Assembly: GCA_021775385.1 (NCBI GenBank)
Contig: JAJFHW010000023.1
Location: forward strand, 1-17,593
From: Hyphomicrobiales bacterium
GTDB lineage: Bacteria > Pseudomonadota > Alphaproteobacteria > Rhizobiales > HXMU1428-3
Direction of reading: 5' to 3'
DNA length: 17,593 bases
Shown here piece after piece: positions 1 through 7,405 of the stretch. The notes beneath the pieces are model-generated. The model saw only the letters and a program-made list of their open reading frames with translations, made no database searches and was not told where the DNA came from. The translations under genes and the position numbers were made by a program. The stretch's first letter is position 1, and each line of letters opens with the position of its first letter.

Positions 1-434
1 GGTGCTTTAAAGCGAACAACAGATCTATCAACAAATTCTTCCGCAATAGGCTCATCTCTTCCTGGATATCGAGCCGCGACACCAGCTTCACGTGCCTTGT
101 TGCGAATATCTTCAACTTCTTCATCTGTCGCATATGAACGATAAGCATGACCACTTGCTAATAATAGTTCGGCCACTTCAACATGTCGTTCATGCTGTCT
201 TGATTGAAACACTGGTTCTTGGTCAGTTTTTAAACCAAGCCAATCCATACCTTTTAAAATCGCTGCAATAGCATCTTCAGTTGAGCGCGCCTTATCAGTA
301 TCCTCAATTCGTAATAAAAATTGTCCACCTTGAGACTTAGCAAAGGCCCAATTAAAAAGAGCGGTCCGTGCGCCACCAATATGTAAATAACCAGTTGGAC
401 TAGGAGCAAAGCGAGTGATGATAGGGTGAGACAT
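1..434 (-). CDS. gltX: Glutamyl-tRNA synthetase, N-terminal part (cut by window edge)
   Basis: This is the first 144 codons of a class I glutamyl-tRNA synthetase, which charges tRNA-Glu with glutamate in the cytoplasm; the gene runs off the left edge. The start ATG at 434 is preceded by AGGA about 8 bases upstream. The N-terminus has the family signature [20 protein letters not shown], with the ATP-binding HIGH-type motif in the form HIGG (residues 18-21), followed by the RIEDTD glutamate-site segment. The KMSKS loop and anticodon-binding domain lie outside the window. Alphaproteobacteria often carry two GltX paralogues, one of which may be a Glu-Gln charging enzyme; which of the two this is cannot be told from the visible part. 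It diverges from comEC. Confidence 0.95.
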   Translation of the reverse strand, partial: MSHPIITRFAPSPTGYLHIGGARTALFNWAFAKSQGGQFLLRIEDTDKARSTEDAIAAILKGMDWLGLKTDQEPVFQSRQHERHVEVAELLLASGHAYRSYATDEEVEDIRNKAREAGVAARYPGRDEPIAEEFVDRSVVRFKA

Positions 435-632
435 TTTAAATTCCTGAGAGTGTCTAAGGTAAATGGGAAAGTGTTATGGCAGGTAATAACATAGCTCTAT
501 CAAAGCGCATAGCGGGAAATAATATGATAAATAGTAAGAAGGAAGTGCTTTAATCTGATAGAATTTTTTTGAAAACTCTGTTGAGATAAAAAACATTAAA
601 AGTAGAGTTTGATAATAGCTAAAGGGGCAACA
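435..632. promoter_or_regulatory. Divergent gltX/comEC intergenic region
   Basis: This gap must hold the promoters for gltX (leftward) and comEC (rightward). Two inverted repeats are visible: TGTTAT at 472-477 with ATAACA at 486-491, and AAACTCT at 573-579 with AGAGTTT at 604-610, the latter just upstream of the comEC ribosome binding site. No convincing -35/-10 pair or known operator could be assigned. Confidence 0.4.
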
Positions 633-2864
633 ATGAAAGGAGGACAAAAAATACAATTTTTTTTAAAAAATTACTTGTCCTTTAAAAATTTCTGGCCAAA
701 CAGCGATAGTGGTAAAAACCCAATAAAAGATAGAAACAAAGATCAATTAAATAAACAATATTCTTCCTATCAAAGAAAACAAAATCAAAACCGTAAATCA
801 AAATCAGAAAACCAGACGGCAATCCTCAAAAACAATATCCCAATTACACTTTTATGTATCGCAACAGGCATCGGTCTTTACTTTAATTTACCCGGTGAAG
901 GAAACTCAAAAGTCTGTGCTTTACTCATAATCACCTTATTGTTTCTAGGAGGCCTTAGTCAAAACTATAGATATCTCAATAATATAATCATCGGTGCCTT
1001 AATAATTATCATAGGCTACAGCTTGGCACTCTATAGAACTCACACAAGTACCACCCCATTGTTAAACCAAACCCTAAAATCTTTTGACGTTGTTATGATG
1101 GTCGAAGAAAATCAGCCCTTACAAAAAAATCGTATCAGATACACGGGCAAACTTCTTTCATTATCAAAACTTTCAAAAAACAAAATCCCAAAACGAGTTC
1201 GAATTCGTACTACCGACCAGGGCCCAAGATTTAAATATGGTGACTTGCTATGCATGAGAGCAATGCTAGCCAGACCTAAGGGACCAATAAGAGCGGGAGG
1301 TTATGATTTTGGATTTGCCCTCTGGTTTAAACAAATAGGAGCAACTGGTTTTAATATCTCTCCTATAAGGTTATGTCCTTATAATCAAGATCGTATTGAA
1401 CACCAATCTTCAATTAGTCAAATCATTGCAAACATCAGAAGCTTCATCGGCAATAAAATAGATAATGGTTTAAACGAACCTGAAAGAGCCATGGCAAGAG
1501 CCTTAATTTTAGGAGATAGAGGTCGGGTAAATAGAGATGATTTAGAAGCCATGAGAAAAGCAGGACTAGGTCATTTACTAGCAATCTCAGGTTTGCATAT
1601 GGCTGTTTTTGGTGGAACATTATTTATATTAATTCGTGCATTACTAGCTCTCTTTCCAATTTTTAGTCAAAACCATCCTATAAAAAAATATGCAGCTCTA
1701 TCTGCTCTCATTGGTAGCTTTGTGTATTTTCTAATTTCAGGGCAATCAATTCCAACACAGCGCGCAGTTCTAATGATCTCAGTTCTCTTTACAGCGATTA
1801 TGATAGAACGCACAGCTCTAACACTAAGAAATGTTGCTGTTGCAGCGCTTATCATTTTGGTTCTTAAACCTGAAAGTTTAATGTCAGCAGGCTTTCAAAT
1901 GTCCTTTGCTGCCGTAACAGCCTTAATAGTGACATATCAAATGTTAAGAGACTTTGAGCCTCTTAAAAACTTAAAACACACTCCACGTAGCAGCTGGTTA
2001 AAACCATTCTATTATCTAGGTGGCATATGGGTAACGTCAATAATCGCAACGATTGCAACCGCACCATTTGCCATTTATCATTTTCAGAATGTCTCTTATA
2101 TGGGGCCTGTTGGAAATATGTTAGCGATCCCGGTATTCAGTTTACTGTTAATGCCTTCAGCACTCATGTCATTGATAATGATGCCGTTTGGTTTAGAGGC
2201 ACTTGCTTTTATTCCTTTAAAATATTCAATCCAAATTCTTTTAAGCACAGCCCATTGGACAGCTAGTTTTTATCCCGCAACAATAACAGTTGGTGCCATA
2301 AATTTAAGCACAGTTATAATCATGATGGCCGGGCTTGTTTTTTTATTTTTTACAAATCGTCCGGTTAATTTAATAGGAGCGATGCTTATAATAATCGCGC
2401 CAATATCAACCTTAAAACAAAAAAAACCAGATATTTATATTGGAGCAACAGCAGAACTTATCGCCCTAAGAGGGAAAGACCAAAAACTTTATGCACCAAC
2501 AGGGCGCAAAGGAACATTCGTTCTTAAAAATTGGTTGAAAGCAGATGGAGATAGACGAACATTAAATTATGTAAGAAACTCTCAAGATCTACTCTGCGAT
2601 GATAGCGCCTGCACAGGCAAAACAGCCGGCCTAAGAGTAACACTTATAAAGTCCATAGCTGCATTAGAAGAGGCCTGCCATACGGCGGATATCCTAATCT
2701 ACAGATTTTCGATCACAAGAAAATGTAAAAATCCAAAACTTATCTTATCGAAAAAAGAGCTAACAAATAGCGGCACGCTTTCTATCTATATTAAGGATGG
2801 AAAAATGGAAATTATTTCAGCAAATCAATTTAGAAAAAATAGAATTTGGTCAGCATATAGATAA
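633..2864 (+). CDS. comEC: ComEC/Rec2-family DNA-uptake channel protein
   Basis: This is a polytopic inner-membrane protein of the ComEC/Rec2 family, which in competent bacteria moves single-stranded transforming DNA across the inner membrane. The ATG at 633 is preferred over the in-frame TTG at 609 because AAAGGGG lies at good spacing before it, giving 743 residues. After a basic, Asn/Gln/Lys-rich cytoplasmic extension of about 75 residues come early membrane helices, a soluble DUF4131-like region, then the Competence domain with the hallmark GLGHLLAISGLHM at about residues 311-323 and many hydrophobic helices. The C-terminal part lacks the HxHxDH metal site of the metallo-beta-lactamase domain; instead it has a short degenerate domain with cysteines, as I recall from other alphaproteobacterial ComEC proteins. 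Whether the organism is naturally competent is not shown here. It converges on lexA. Confidence 0.92.
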   Translation: MKGGQKIQFFLKNYLSFKNFWPNSDSGKNPIKDRNKDQLNKQYSSYQRKQNQNRKSKSENQTAILKNNIPITLLCIATGIGLYFNLPGEGNSKVCALLIITLLFLGGLSQNYRYLNNIIIGALIIIIGYSLALYRTHTSTTPLLNQTLKSFDVVMMVEENQPLQKNRIRYTGKLLSLSKLSKNKIPKRVRIRTTDQGPRFKYGDLLCMRAMLARPKGPIRAGGYDFGFALWFKQIGATGFNISPIRLCPYNQDRIEHQSSISQIIANIRSFIGNKIDNGLNEPERAMARALILGDRGRVNRDDLEAMRKAGLGHLLAISGLHMAVFGGTLFILIRALLALFPIFSQNHPIKKYAALSALIGSFVYFLISGQSIPTQRAVLMISVLFTAIMIERTALTLRNVAVAALIILVLKPESLMSAGFQMSFAAVTALIVTYQMLRDFEPLKNLKHTPRSSWLKPFYYLGGIWVTSIIATIATAPFAIYHFQNVSYMGPVGNMLAIPVFSLLLMPSALMSLIMMPFGLEALAFIPLKYSIQILLSTAHWTASFYPATITVGAINLSTVIIMMAGLVFLFFTNRPVNLIGAMLIIIAPISTLKQKKPDIYIGATAELIALRGKDQKLYAPTGRKGTFVLKNWLKADGDRRTLNYVRNSQDLLCDDSACTGKTAGLRVTLIKSIAALEEACHTADILIYRFSITRKCKNPKLILSKKELTNSGTLSIYIKDGKMEIISANQFRKNRIWSAYR

Positions 2865-2919
2865 TATAGTTTTCATAGCGCATTACACTAAAACTAGTGA
2901 CCAAATATCAAATTCCAGA

Positions 2920-3648
2920 CTAATGATATTTTCGAACCAGTCCAACAAGTTGCCCTTGAACTTGAACTTTATCAGATGTGAATTGGCGCGGTTCATAAGC
3001 AGGGTTAGCAGCTACCAGCTCAATGGTATTTCCTGATTTATAAATTTTCTTCAACGTTGCTTCTTCTTCTTCAACAATAAAAGCAACTACGATATCACCG
3101 TTCCTGGCAGATGATGTTTCTTTAATTAAAACGGTATCACCATCAAGAATACCTTCATCAATCATCGAGTCTCCATGAACTTCCAAGGCATAATGATTGC
3201 CAGCTCCAAGCATGTGGGGGGATACAACAAGATCATTATTGTGGTCTTGAATGGCCGAAATCGGAACACCGGCCGCTATTCTCCCCATAACCGGAACTGT
3301 GAAAGAAGATGCATCGGGTTGGGCATTACCTGAAGGTTTCAACTGAGCGTCTGCAATTGAAACAACATTATTGTTCAAAGCAGCACCAGTTGCATCAGCT
3401 TGCAAAGAGCTCTTGCTATGTTTGCCATGTATACCTTCCGGTAGTTTCAAAATTTCCAATGCTCGCGCTCTATGAGCCAACCGCCGAATAAAACCGCGCT
3501 CTTCAAGAGCTGTGATTAATCGATGAATACCTGACTTCGATTTTAACTCAAGCGCATCTTTCATTTCATCAAAAGAAGGAGAGACACCAGTTTCTTGGAC
3601 TCTGTCATGAATAAAAAGCAATAAATCTTTTTGTTTCTTAGTTAGCAT
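2920..3648 (-). CDS. lexA: LexA repressor, SOS response
   Basis: LexA represses DNA-damage genes and inactivates itself by RecA-stimulated autocleavage. The 242-residue protein has the N-terminal winged helix-turn-helix (about residues 1-65, beginning [13 protein letters not shown]) and a C-terminal S24-type peptidase domain. The cleavage bond is Ala126-Gly127 within RIAAGVP; the catalytic Ser161 lies in HGDSMID and the catalytic Lys is Lys200 in EATLKKIYK. The linker between the domains is long (about residues 70-115), as in other alphaproteobacterial LexA proteins. The start is supported by AAAGGGA upstream. The upstream small gene has its own terminator, so lexA is probably transcribed from a promoter next to the LexA box at 3832-3846, implying autoregulation. 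Confidence 0.97.
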   Translation of the reverse strand: MLTKKQKDLLLFIHDRVQETGVSPSFDEMKDALELKSKSGIHRLITALEERGFIRRLAHRARALEILKLPEGIHGKHSKSSLQADATGAALNNNVVSIADAQLKPSGNAQPDASSFTVPVMGRIAAGVPISAIQDHNNDLVVSPHMLGAGNHYALEVHGDSMIDEGILDGDTVLIKETSSARNGDIVVAFIVEEEEATLKKIYKSGNTIELVAANPAYEPRQFTSDKVQVQGQLVGLVRKYH

Positions 3649-3669
3649 AAAATATGTTCCCTTTATTTA

Positions 3670-3695
3670 GACAGTGACAGTGACAGTGAGACAGT
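3670..3695. repeat. Short tandem GACAGT repeat in lexA leader
   Basis: Three consecutive GACAGT hexamers are followed, after two extra bases, by a fourth copy. The array lies between the lexA start codon and its presumed promoter. Repeats of this kind can change length by slippage; any effect on lexA expression is speculation. Confidence 0.75.
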
Positions 3696-3831
3696 AAAAC
3701 TTCTGATACTCATGATAGCGCTAGTGAGAATGTAACCATTCTTTTAAAACTTACATTTCAAAATTTGTGCGATCTGTAGATGTCTATGATTCTAAAATCA
3801 AACAAAAGTACGAATCGAGAACATTATGCAT

Positions 3832-3846
3832 GTTCCCGTCTTGTTC
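3832..3846 (-). promoter_or_regulatory. LexA (SOS) box, GTTC-N7-GTTC
   Basis: The plus strand reads GTTC, seven bases, GTTC, an exact match to the direct-repeat SOS box established for alphaproteobacterial LexA. It is about 185 bases upstream of the lexA start. A further half-site, GAAC at 3819-3822, forms an inverted repeat with the GTTC at 3832 (arms GAACAT and ATGTTC, five bases apart). The site fits LexA autorepression; the exact promoter could not be identified. Confidence 0.75.
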
Positions 3847-3875
3847 CGCAAGAAGAAAAATGCTTTCATAACTAC

Positions 3876-3912
3876 AAAAGAAAAAAGGATCGCAATAATT
3901 TTATTGCGATCC
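3876..3912 (-). terminator. Intrinsic terminator of the small gene at 3944-4144
   Basis: A perfect 12-base-pair inverted repeat (GGATCGCAATAA at 3887-3898 and its complement at 3901-3912, two-base centre) is followed on the minus strand by a T-rich tract (TTTTTTCTTTT). It lies about 30 bases after the stop codon of the small upstream gene and before the LexA box, so it insulates lexA from upstream transcription. Confidence 0.9.
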
Positions 3913-3943
3913 TAAATGTTTTATTTGTTTAAATGAGCTAAAT

Positions 3944-4144
3944 TTAGTGAAGGTTAGGCTTCATTTTAACCCACTTAGGCAAATGAATATGACTTAAAAC
4001 ATCTCGTGCTGTTGATATTGCAGTCGAGCCTGAATGACCAATGAGTGAAAATGTTTCAAACAATGCATCACTTCTTAATTTATGAGCTTGGTTGATATGG
4101 TAGTTTACATCTTCAATGCTTATGTCTTTAGTTTCATGTGACAT
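3944..4144 (-). CDS. Small protein of unknown function (66 residues)
   Basis: I do not recognise this gene with certainty. It encodes 66 residues, beginning MSHETKDISIEDVNYHINQA, with no signal peptide or clear membrane segment; the middle (HKLRSDALFETFSLIG) could form an amphipathic helix and resembles short alphaproteobacterial proteins with an A..LR..A pattern of the RSP_7527/DUF1127-like kind, though that link is a guess. Reality as a gene is well supported: a strong AAGGAG lies six bases before the ATG, a hairpin sits just upstream of it (4158-4174), and a perfect intrinsic terminator follows. It is probably a separate, possibly abundant transcript lying between moeA and lexA. Confidence 0.75.
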   Translation of the reverse strand: MSHETKDISIEDVNYHINQAHKLRSDALFETFSLIGHSGSTAISTARDVLSHIHLPKWVKMKPNLH

Positions 4145-4157
4145 GTGTTTCTCCTTA

Positions 4158-4174
4158 AGTGTTCGATGAACACT
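4158..4174 (-). promoter_or_regulatory. Hairpin or operator before the small gene's ribosome site
   Basis: AGTGTTC and GAACACT form a perfect seven-base inverted repeat around a three-base centre, immediately upstream of the AAGGAG of the small gene. A second one, GAGAAA-AC-TTTCTC, lies at 4182-4195. They may be a leader stem-loop or protein-binding sites; the sequence does not decide. Confidence 0.45.
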
Positions 4175-4325
4175 GGTTACTGAGAAAACTTTCTCTTGTA
4201 CTAAAGATAAGAAAAAAAGACCAAGTGAGGTAGACCATTTTGATCAACTCAGCGTTGCAAATTTTACAAAGCTACGAAAAAAACAGCTAAAACACTGAGT
4301 TTGTTATAAAATAGCAGAGAAATTT

Positions 4326-5567
4326 CTAATCAAGCGGATAAATATCAACAAATTCATCTTGATTAGCACCCTCAGAATGAGGCTCTCTAACAATCAAACA
4401 ATTAGAAAAAGCAAAAGTTGCCTGCAATGAGCTGTCTTGATTCTCACGGCATTCAACCCTTTGTTGCCCTGTTTCATCAACCCAGCAGAAACTACGCATA
4501 TAATGTTTTCGCGGTCCATTTGAGCTAACTTCATTTTGTAAAATAGCTTTGTGAGTGGGCTTTATTGGAGATGAGTGACCAAGCATAGATCGAATAAGTG
4601 ACACAACAAACATCTCAGCGCAGATCATTGCAGAAACAGGGTTCCCAGGTACGCCAACAATACTCTGATTATTCAAAGCACCAACCATCAAAGGTTTGCC
4701 AGGTCTCATCGCAATCCGCCAAAAATCAAGCTCCATACCAGCTAATTTCAAAGCCTCCTGCACTAAATCATGGTCGCCCACGGACGCTCCGCCAATGGTA
4801 ACAATAATATCAAACTTGTTTTCCGGTGCTTTAGCCTCAGATATGATGTTTTTAAGACTTGGAAGATTATCCTGCGCTATTCCTAAACAGTGAGCCTCAG
4901 CCCCAGCTTGATTAAGAAGTTGTTTCATACCAAAAGGAATAGAAGAAATAATTTGCCCGGGTGATAAAGCCTCACCAGGAAAAACCAATTCGTCACCGGT
5001 TGCAATAATTGCAACTCTTGGTTTCTTATAAACTTCAACTGAAGCAACATTCATCGATGCAAGCAAAGCTAAATGCCGATAACCAAGTTCGGTCCCTTTT
5101 GAAACAAGCACATCACCATCGTTAAAGTCATATCCCGCCGGGCGTATAAATTTCCCTGGCTGAGCTACCTCTTTCACAACAACACTTTGCTGGTCCACTC
5201 GTTCACAATCTTCTTGTATGGCAATCGCATCAGCACCAGTAGGAACAACCGCACCCGTAAAAATTCGAACGGCTTCTCCAGATGAAAGCTCACCTTGAAA
5301 CGGGTGGCCTGCTGAGCTTTCACCAATGAGTTTTAGAGTTACAGTAGTAGAGGAATTATGAGAGGAAGAGAGTGAGGAACAATCCGAAAACAAAACGGCA
5401 TAACCATCCATAGCGGAAGCATCAAATGGAGGTTGAGTAATTTTGGCGGCGGTGTTTTTAGCCACAACTCGACCAGCACAAAACTCTAAAGGCAACATTT
5501 CAGTTGCCATAAGTTGCCCCTTAGCAATCATACGATTTTGGGCTTCCGCAACTGAAAGTAAACTCAT
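4326..5567 (-). CDS. moeA: Molybdopterin molybdenumtransferase MoeA
   Basis: MoeA inserts molybdate into adenylylated molybdopterin, the last step of molybdenum cofactor synthesis. The start ATG at 5567 is chosen over the in-frame TTG at 5579 because a GGAG overlaps that TTG and sits six bases before the ATG, giving 413 residues, a normal MoeA length. Visible family motifs are PPFDASAMDGYAV near the N-terminus, the TIGGASVGDHD segment of the MoaB/Mog-like domain, RPGKPLMVG, and GVPGNPVSAM. It follows trpC-moaC on the same strand with a gap of about 55 bases, so two cofactor genes, moaC and moeA, are adjacent and probably cotranscribed. Confidence 0.95.
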   Translation of the reverse strand: MSLLSVAEAQNRMIAKGQLMATEMLPLEFCAGRVVAKNTAAKITQPPFDASAMDGYAVLFSDCSSLSSSHNSSTTVTLKLIGESSAGHPFQGELSSGEAVRIFTGAVVPTGADAIAIQEDCERVDQQSVVVKEVAQPGKFIRPAGYDFNDGDVLVSKGTELGYRHLALLASMNVASVEVYKKPRVAIIATGDELVFPGEALSPGQIISSIPFGMKQLLNQAGAEAHCLGIAQDNLPSLKNIISEAKAPENKFDIIVTIGGASVGDHDLVQEALKLAGMELDFWRIAMRPGKPLMVGALNNQSIVGVPGNPVSAMICAEMFVVSLIRSMLGHSSPIKPTHKAILQNEVSSNGPRKHYMRSFCWVDETGQQRVECRENQDSSLQATFAFSNCLIVREPHSEGANQDEFVDIYPLD

Positions 5568-5622
5568 TAAACACTCCAAAAAAACTCATTAAATAAAAAT
5601 AACATCAATTATTCAGCTGCAC

Positions 5623-7305
5623 CTATTCTGCAGCATCAGTCGCTCGGTATGTGCCTGACTTACCACCTGTTTTTTCCAGCAAGCGAACTCCAGAAAAACT
5701 CATACCCTTATCAATCGCTTTCGCCATGTCATAAATAGTTAGGCAAGAAACAGACACAGCCGTCAAAGCTTCCATTTCAACACCCGTTTTCCCATCAACC
5801 TTAACGGTAGCTTTAACTAAAATTCCTGTTTGTGGTTCTGTAGCAGGAGTAAAATCAACTTCAACGCCAGTAACCGGCAAAGGATGACATAGTGGAATAA
5901 GATCAGATGTTTTTTTACAAGCCATAATACCTGCAATCCGAGCCGTGGCTAAAACATCTCCTTTTTTCATGGCGTTCTGTTGAATTTGAGCTAATGTCTC
6001 CGGCTGCATAGCAACAAATCCTTCAGCAGTAGCAACACGTTGAGTAACACCTTTTTCAGATATATCGACCATATGAGCTGCACCAGAGGCGTTCACATGA
6101 GAGAGCTTCGCTGGCATATCATCCTTTACAACAGGTACTTCTTGCGCTGCTCTTTTGTCTTGTGCTGAACTCACAGCTCGTTTGGCTTTGTTATGCGGAG
6201 CATCAGTTGTCGGCTTCCCAGTTTCATCTGCACCAGAATTAATTAAAGCCCCAAGCTCTTCAATCGCAGATTCAAAGTCATCGCCTAATAGTTGCACATC
6301 TTGTATTTTAATATTTGCATTATCACTAGCTGAAACACTCTCAGCACTGGCGAGGTCACTCGTTTGTTTAAGTTCCTCATTAAAATTGTTTTCATCACTA
6401 GATTGTGCATCAGAATGGTCTGCTAAGCCCTGTTCCGTTTTTGGTGTTGCTTGCTGTACTAGTTTCTTAGCGGCATCTCCACCATTTACTTCAGGAAAAA
6501 AATCAGGCGCTTGCTCCTTTCCAAGGAGAACGCGTGTAGCTTGTTCAACGTTTTCTTTTCGCATCAAACATTCACCAACAAGAAATGTATTAGCACCAAT
6601 ATTAGAAAGCCTCACCAAATCATCATGGGTAGTAATGCCACTTTCACTAATAATGGTGCGATCTTTAGGAATTAAAGGAGCCAAACCTTCGGTTGTCTCT
6701 AAGGTGATGTCAAAAGTCTGCAAATTACGATTGTTAATTCCGATCAGAACAGAATTAAGCTTAAGCGCGCGTTCTAATTCTTGGCGATTGTGAACCTCAA
6801 TAAGTACATCCATGCCCCACTTACGTGCCATATTTGTAATCGATTGCGCAACCACATCATCAATCGCTGCCATAATCACTAAGATACAATCAGCACCCCA
6901 CGCCCGGGCTTCAACCACCTGGTATGTATCAATCATAAAATCTTTCCGCAATACAGGCAAAGTAGAGGCTGTGCGAACTTCTTTTAAATATTGAGGATGG
7001 CCTTGAAAAAAAGCAATATCAGTTAAAACTGAAATACAAGCAGCACCACCACTTTCATAAGCATCAGCCAAGTGAGCCGGGTCAAAGTCAGGCCGGATCA
7101 AACCTTTCGAAGGGCTTGCTTTTTTTATCTCAGCAATCAAAGCTGGTTTACCTTCAGCATGAAATTTTTGAATGGATTTTATAAATCCACGCGGCGCCGT
7201 TGCTGCACGGGCTTGTGTCTCAATTTCTGAAAGCGGCAAAATATTTTTGGCATTAGCCACCTCTGTCGCTTTGTGGGCAATAATTCTATCCAGCATATTT
7301 TTCAT
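5623..7305 (-). CDS. trpC-moaC: TrpC-MoaC fusion: indole-3-glycerol phosphate synthase joined to cyclic pyranopterin monophosphate synthase
   Basis: One continuous 560-residue reading frame encodes two complete enzymes. Residues 1-263 are TrpC, a TIM-barrel enzyme forming indole-3-glycerol phosphate; the equivalents of the known active-site residues are present as Glu59 and Lys61 ([10 protein letters not shown]), Lys121 (RKDF), Glu170 (IEVHN), and Glu221-Ser222 (ISESGI). Residues 397-560 are MoaC, which makes cyclic pyranopterin monophosphate for molybdenum cofactor; equivalents of E. coli Lys51, Asp128 and Lys131 are Lys448, Asp526 and Lys529, with [24 protein letters not shown] and GGKSGTYR intact. 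The linker of about 133 residues is acidic and rich in Ser, Asp, Ala and Gln. Elsewhere these are usually separate adjacent genes. The start ATG at 7305 has AGGA about eight bases upstream. A secondary start at Met397 is possible. Confidence 0.93.
   Translation of the reverse strand: MKNMLDRIIAHKATEVANAKNILPLSEIETQARAATAPRGFIKSIQKFHAEGKPALIAEIKKASPSKGLIRPDFDPAHLADAYESGGAACISVLTDIAFFQGHPQYLKEVRTASTLPVLRKDFMIDTYQVVEARAWGADCILVIMAAIDDVVAQSITNMARKWGMDVLIEVHNRQELERALKLNSVLIGINNRNLQTFDITLETTEGLAPLIPKDRTIISESGITTHDDLVRLSNIGANTFLVGECLMRKENVEQATRVLLGKEQAPDFFPEVNGGDAAKKLVQQATPKTEQGLADHSDAQSSDENNFNEELKQTSDLASAESVSASDNANIKIQDVQLLGDDFESAIEELGALINSGADETGKPTTDAPHNKAKRAVSSAQDKRAAQEVPVVKDDMPAKLSHVNASGAAHMVDISEKGVTQRVATAEGFVAMQPETLAQIQQNAMKKGDVLATARIAGIMACKKTSDLIPLCHPLPVTGVEVDFTPATEPQTGILVKATVKVDGKTGVEMEALTAVSVSCLTIYDMAKAIDKGMSFSGVRLLEKTGGKSGTYRATDAAE
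6115..6127 (-). promoter_or_regulatory. Possible internal ribosome site and start codon for free MoaC
   Basis: Inside trpC-moaC, the sequence AAAGGA (plus-strand 6122-6127 reversed) lies four bases before the ATG of Met397. Starting there would give a 164-residue protein, the normal size of stand-alone MoaC, beginning [18 protein letters not shown], which matches the usual MoaC N-terminus. The spacing is a little short, and use of this start is inference. Confidence 0.4.
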
Positions 7306-7317
7306 AACTGAGGTCCT

Positions 7318-7365
7318 AAAAATAAAAAAATAAAATCAGAGCGTGTCATCACTTCAAACAGCTCT
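7318..7365 (-). terminator. Weak terminator-like structure between trpD and trpC-moaC
   Basis: On the minus strand AGAGC (7361-7365) and GCTCT (7338-7342) can pair around an 18-base loop, followed directly by a very T-rich run to about 7318. The stem is only five perfect pairs, so termination would be partial at best. If real, it would reduce readthrough from trpEGD into trpC-moaC and moeA. Confidence 0.25.
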
Positions 7366-7405
7366 CAGAGTTTTACTTGTTATGCTCTACTAAACGGAAG
7401 CTTGA

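Larger units (their letters stand above)
3649..3943 (-). promoter_or_regulatory. lexA upstream region
   Basis: This nearly 300-base gap holds, in the direction of lexA transcription, the intrinsic terminator of the upstream small gene, a LexA box, and a leader of roughly 150 bases. The leader has an eight-base palindrome TAGCGCTA at 3716-3723 and a short tandem array of GACAGT units (plus-strand reading) at about 3670-3695. No gene was recognised in it. Confidence 0.6.

Noticed and set aside
609..632. Upstream TTG start giving a longer comEC product
   Set aside because: The ATG at 633 has a well-placed AAAGGGG; the TTG has none, and that purine-rich site would fall inside the extension.
2440..2864. 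Metallo-beta-lactamase domain at the ComEC C-terminus
   Set aside because: No HxHxDH-type metal motif is present; the segment matches the short degenerate C-terminus I associate with alphaproteobacterial ComEC.
2886..2899. Terminator between convergent comEC and lexA (CACTA/TAGTG)
   Set aside because: The stem has only five pairs and no T-run on either strand.
6155..6793. 212-codon plus-strand frame opposite trpC-moaC
   Set aside because: It lies antisense to the TrpC 3' part and the linker; its Ser, Ala and Leu-rich product is a mirror of the opposite coding strand and no ribosome site was seen.
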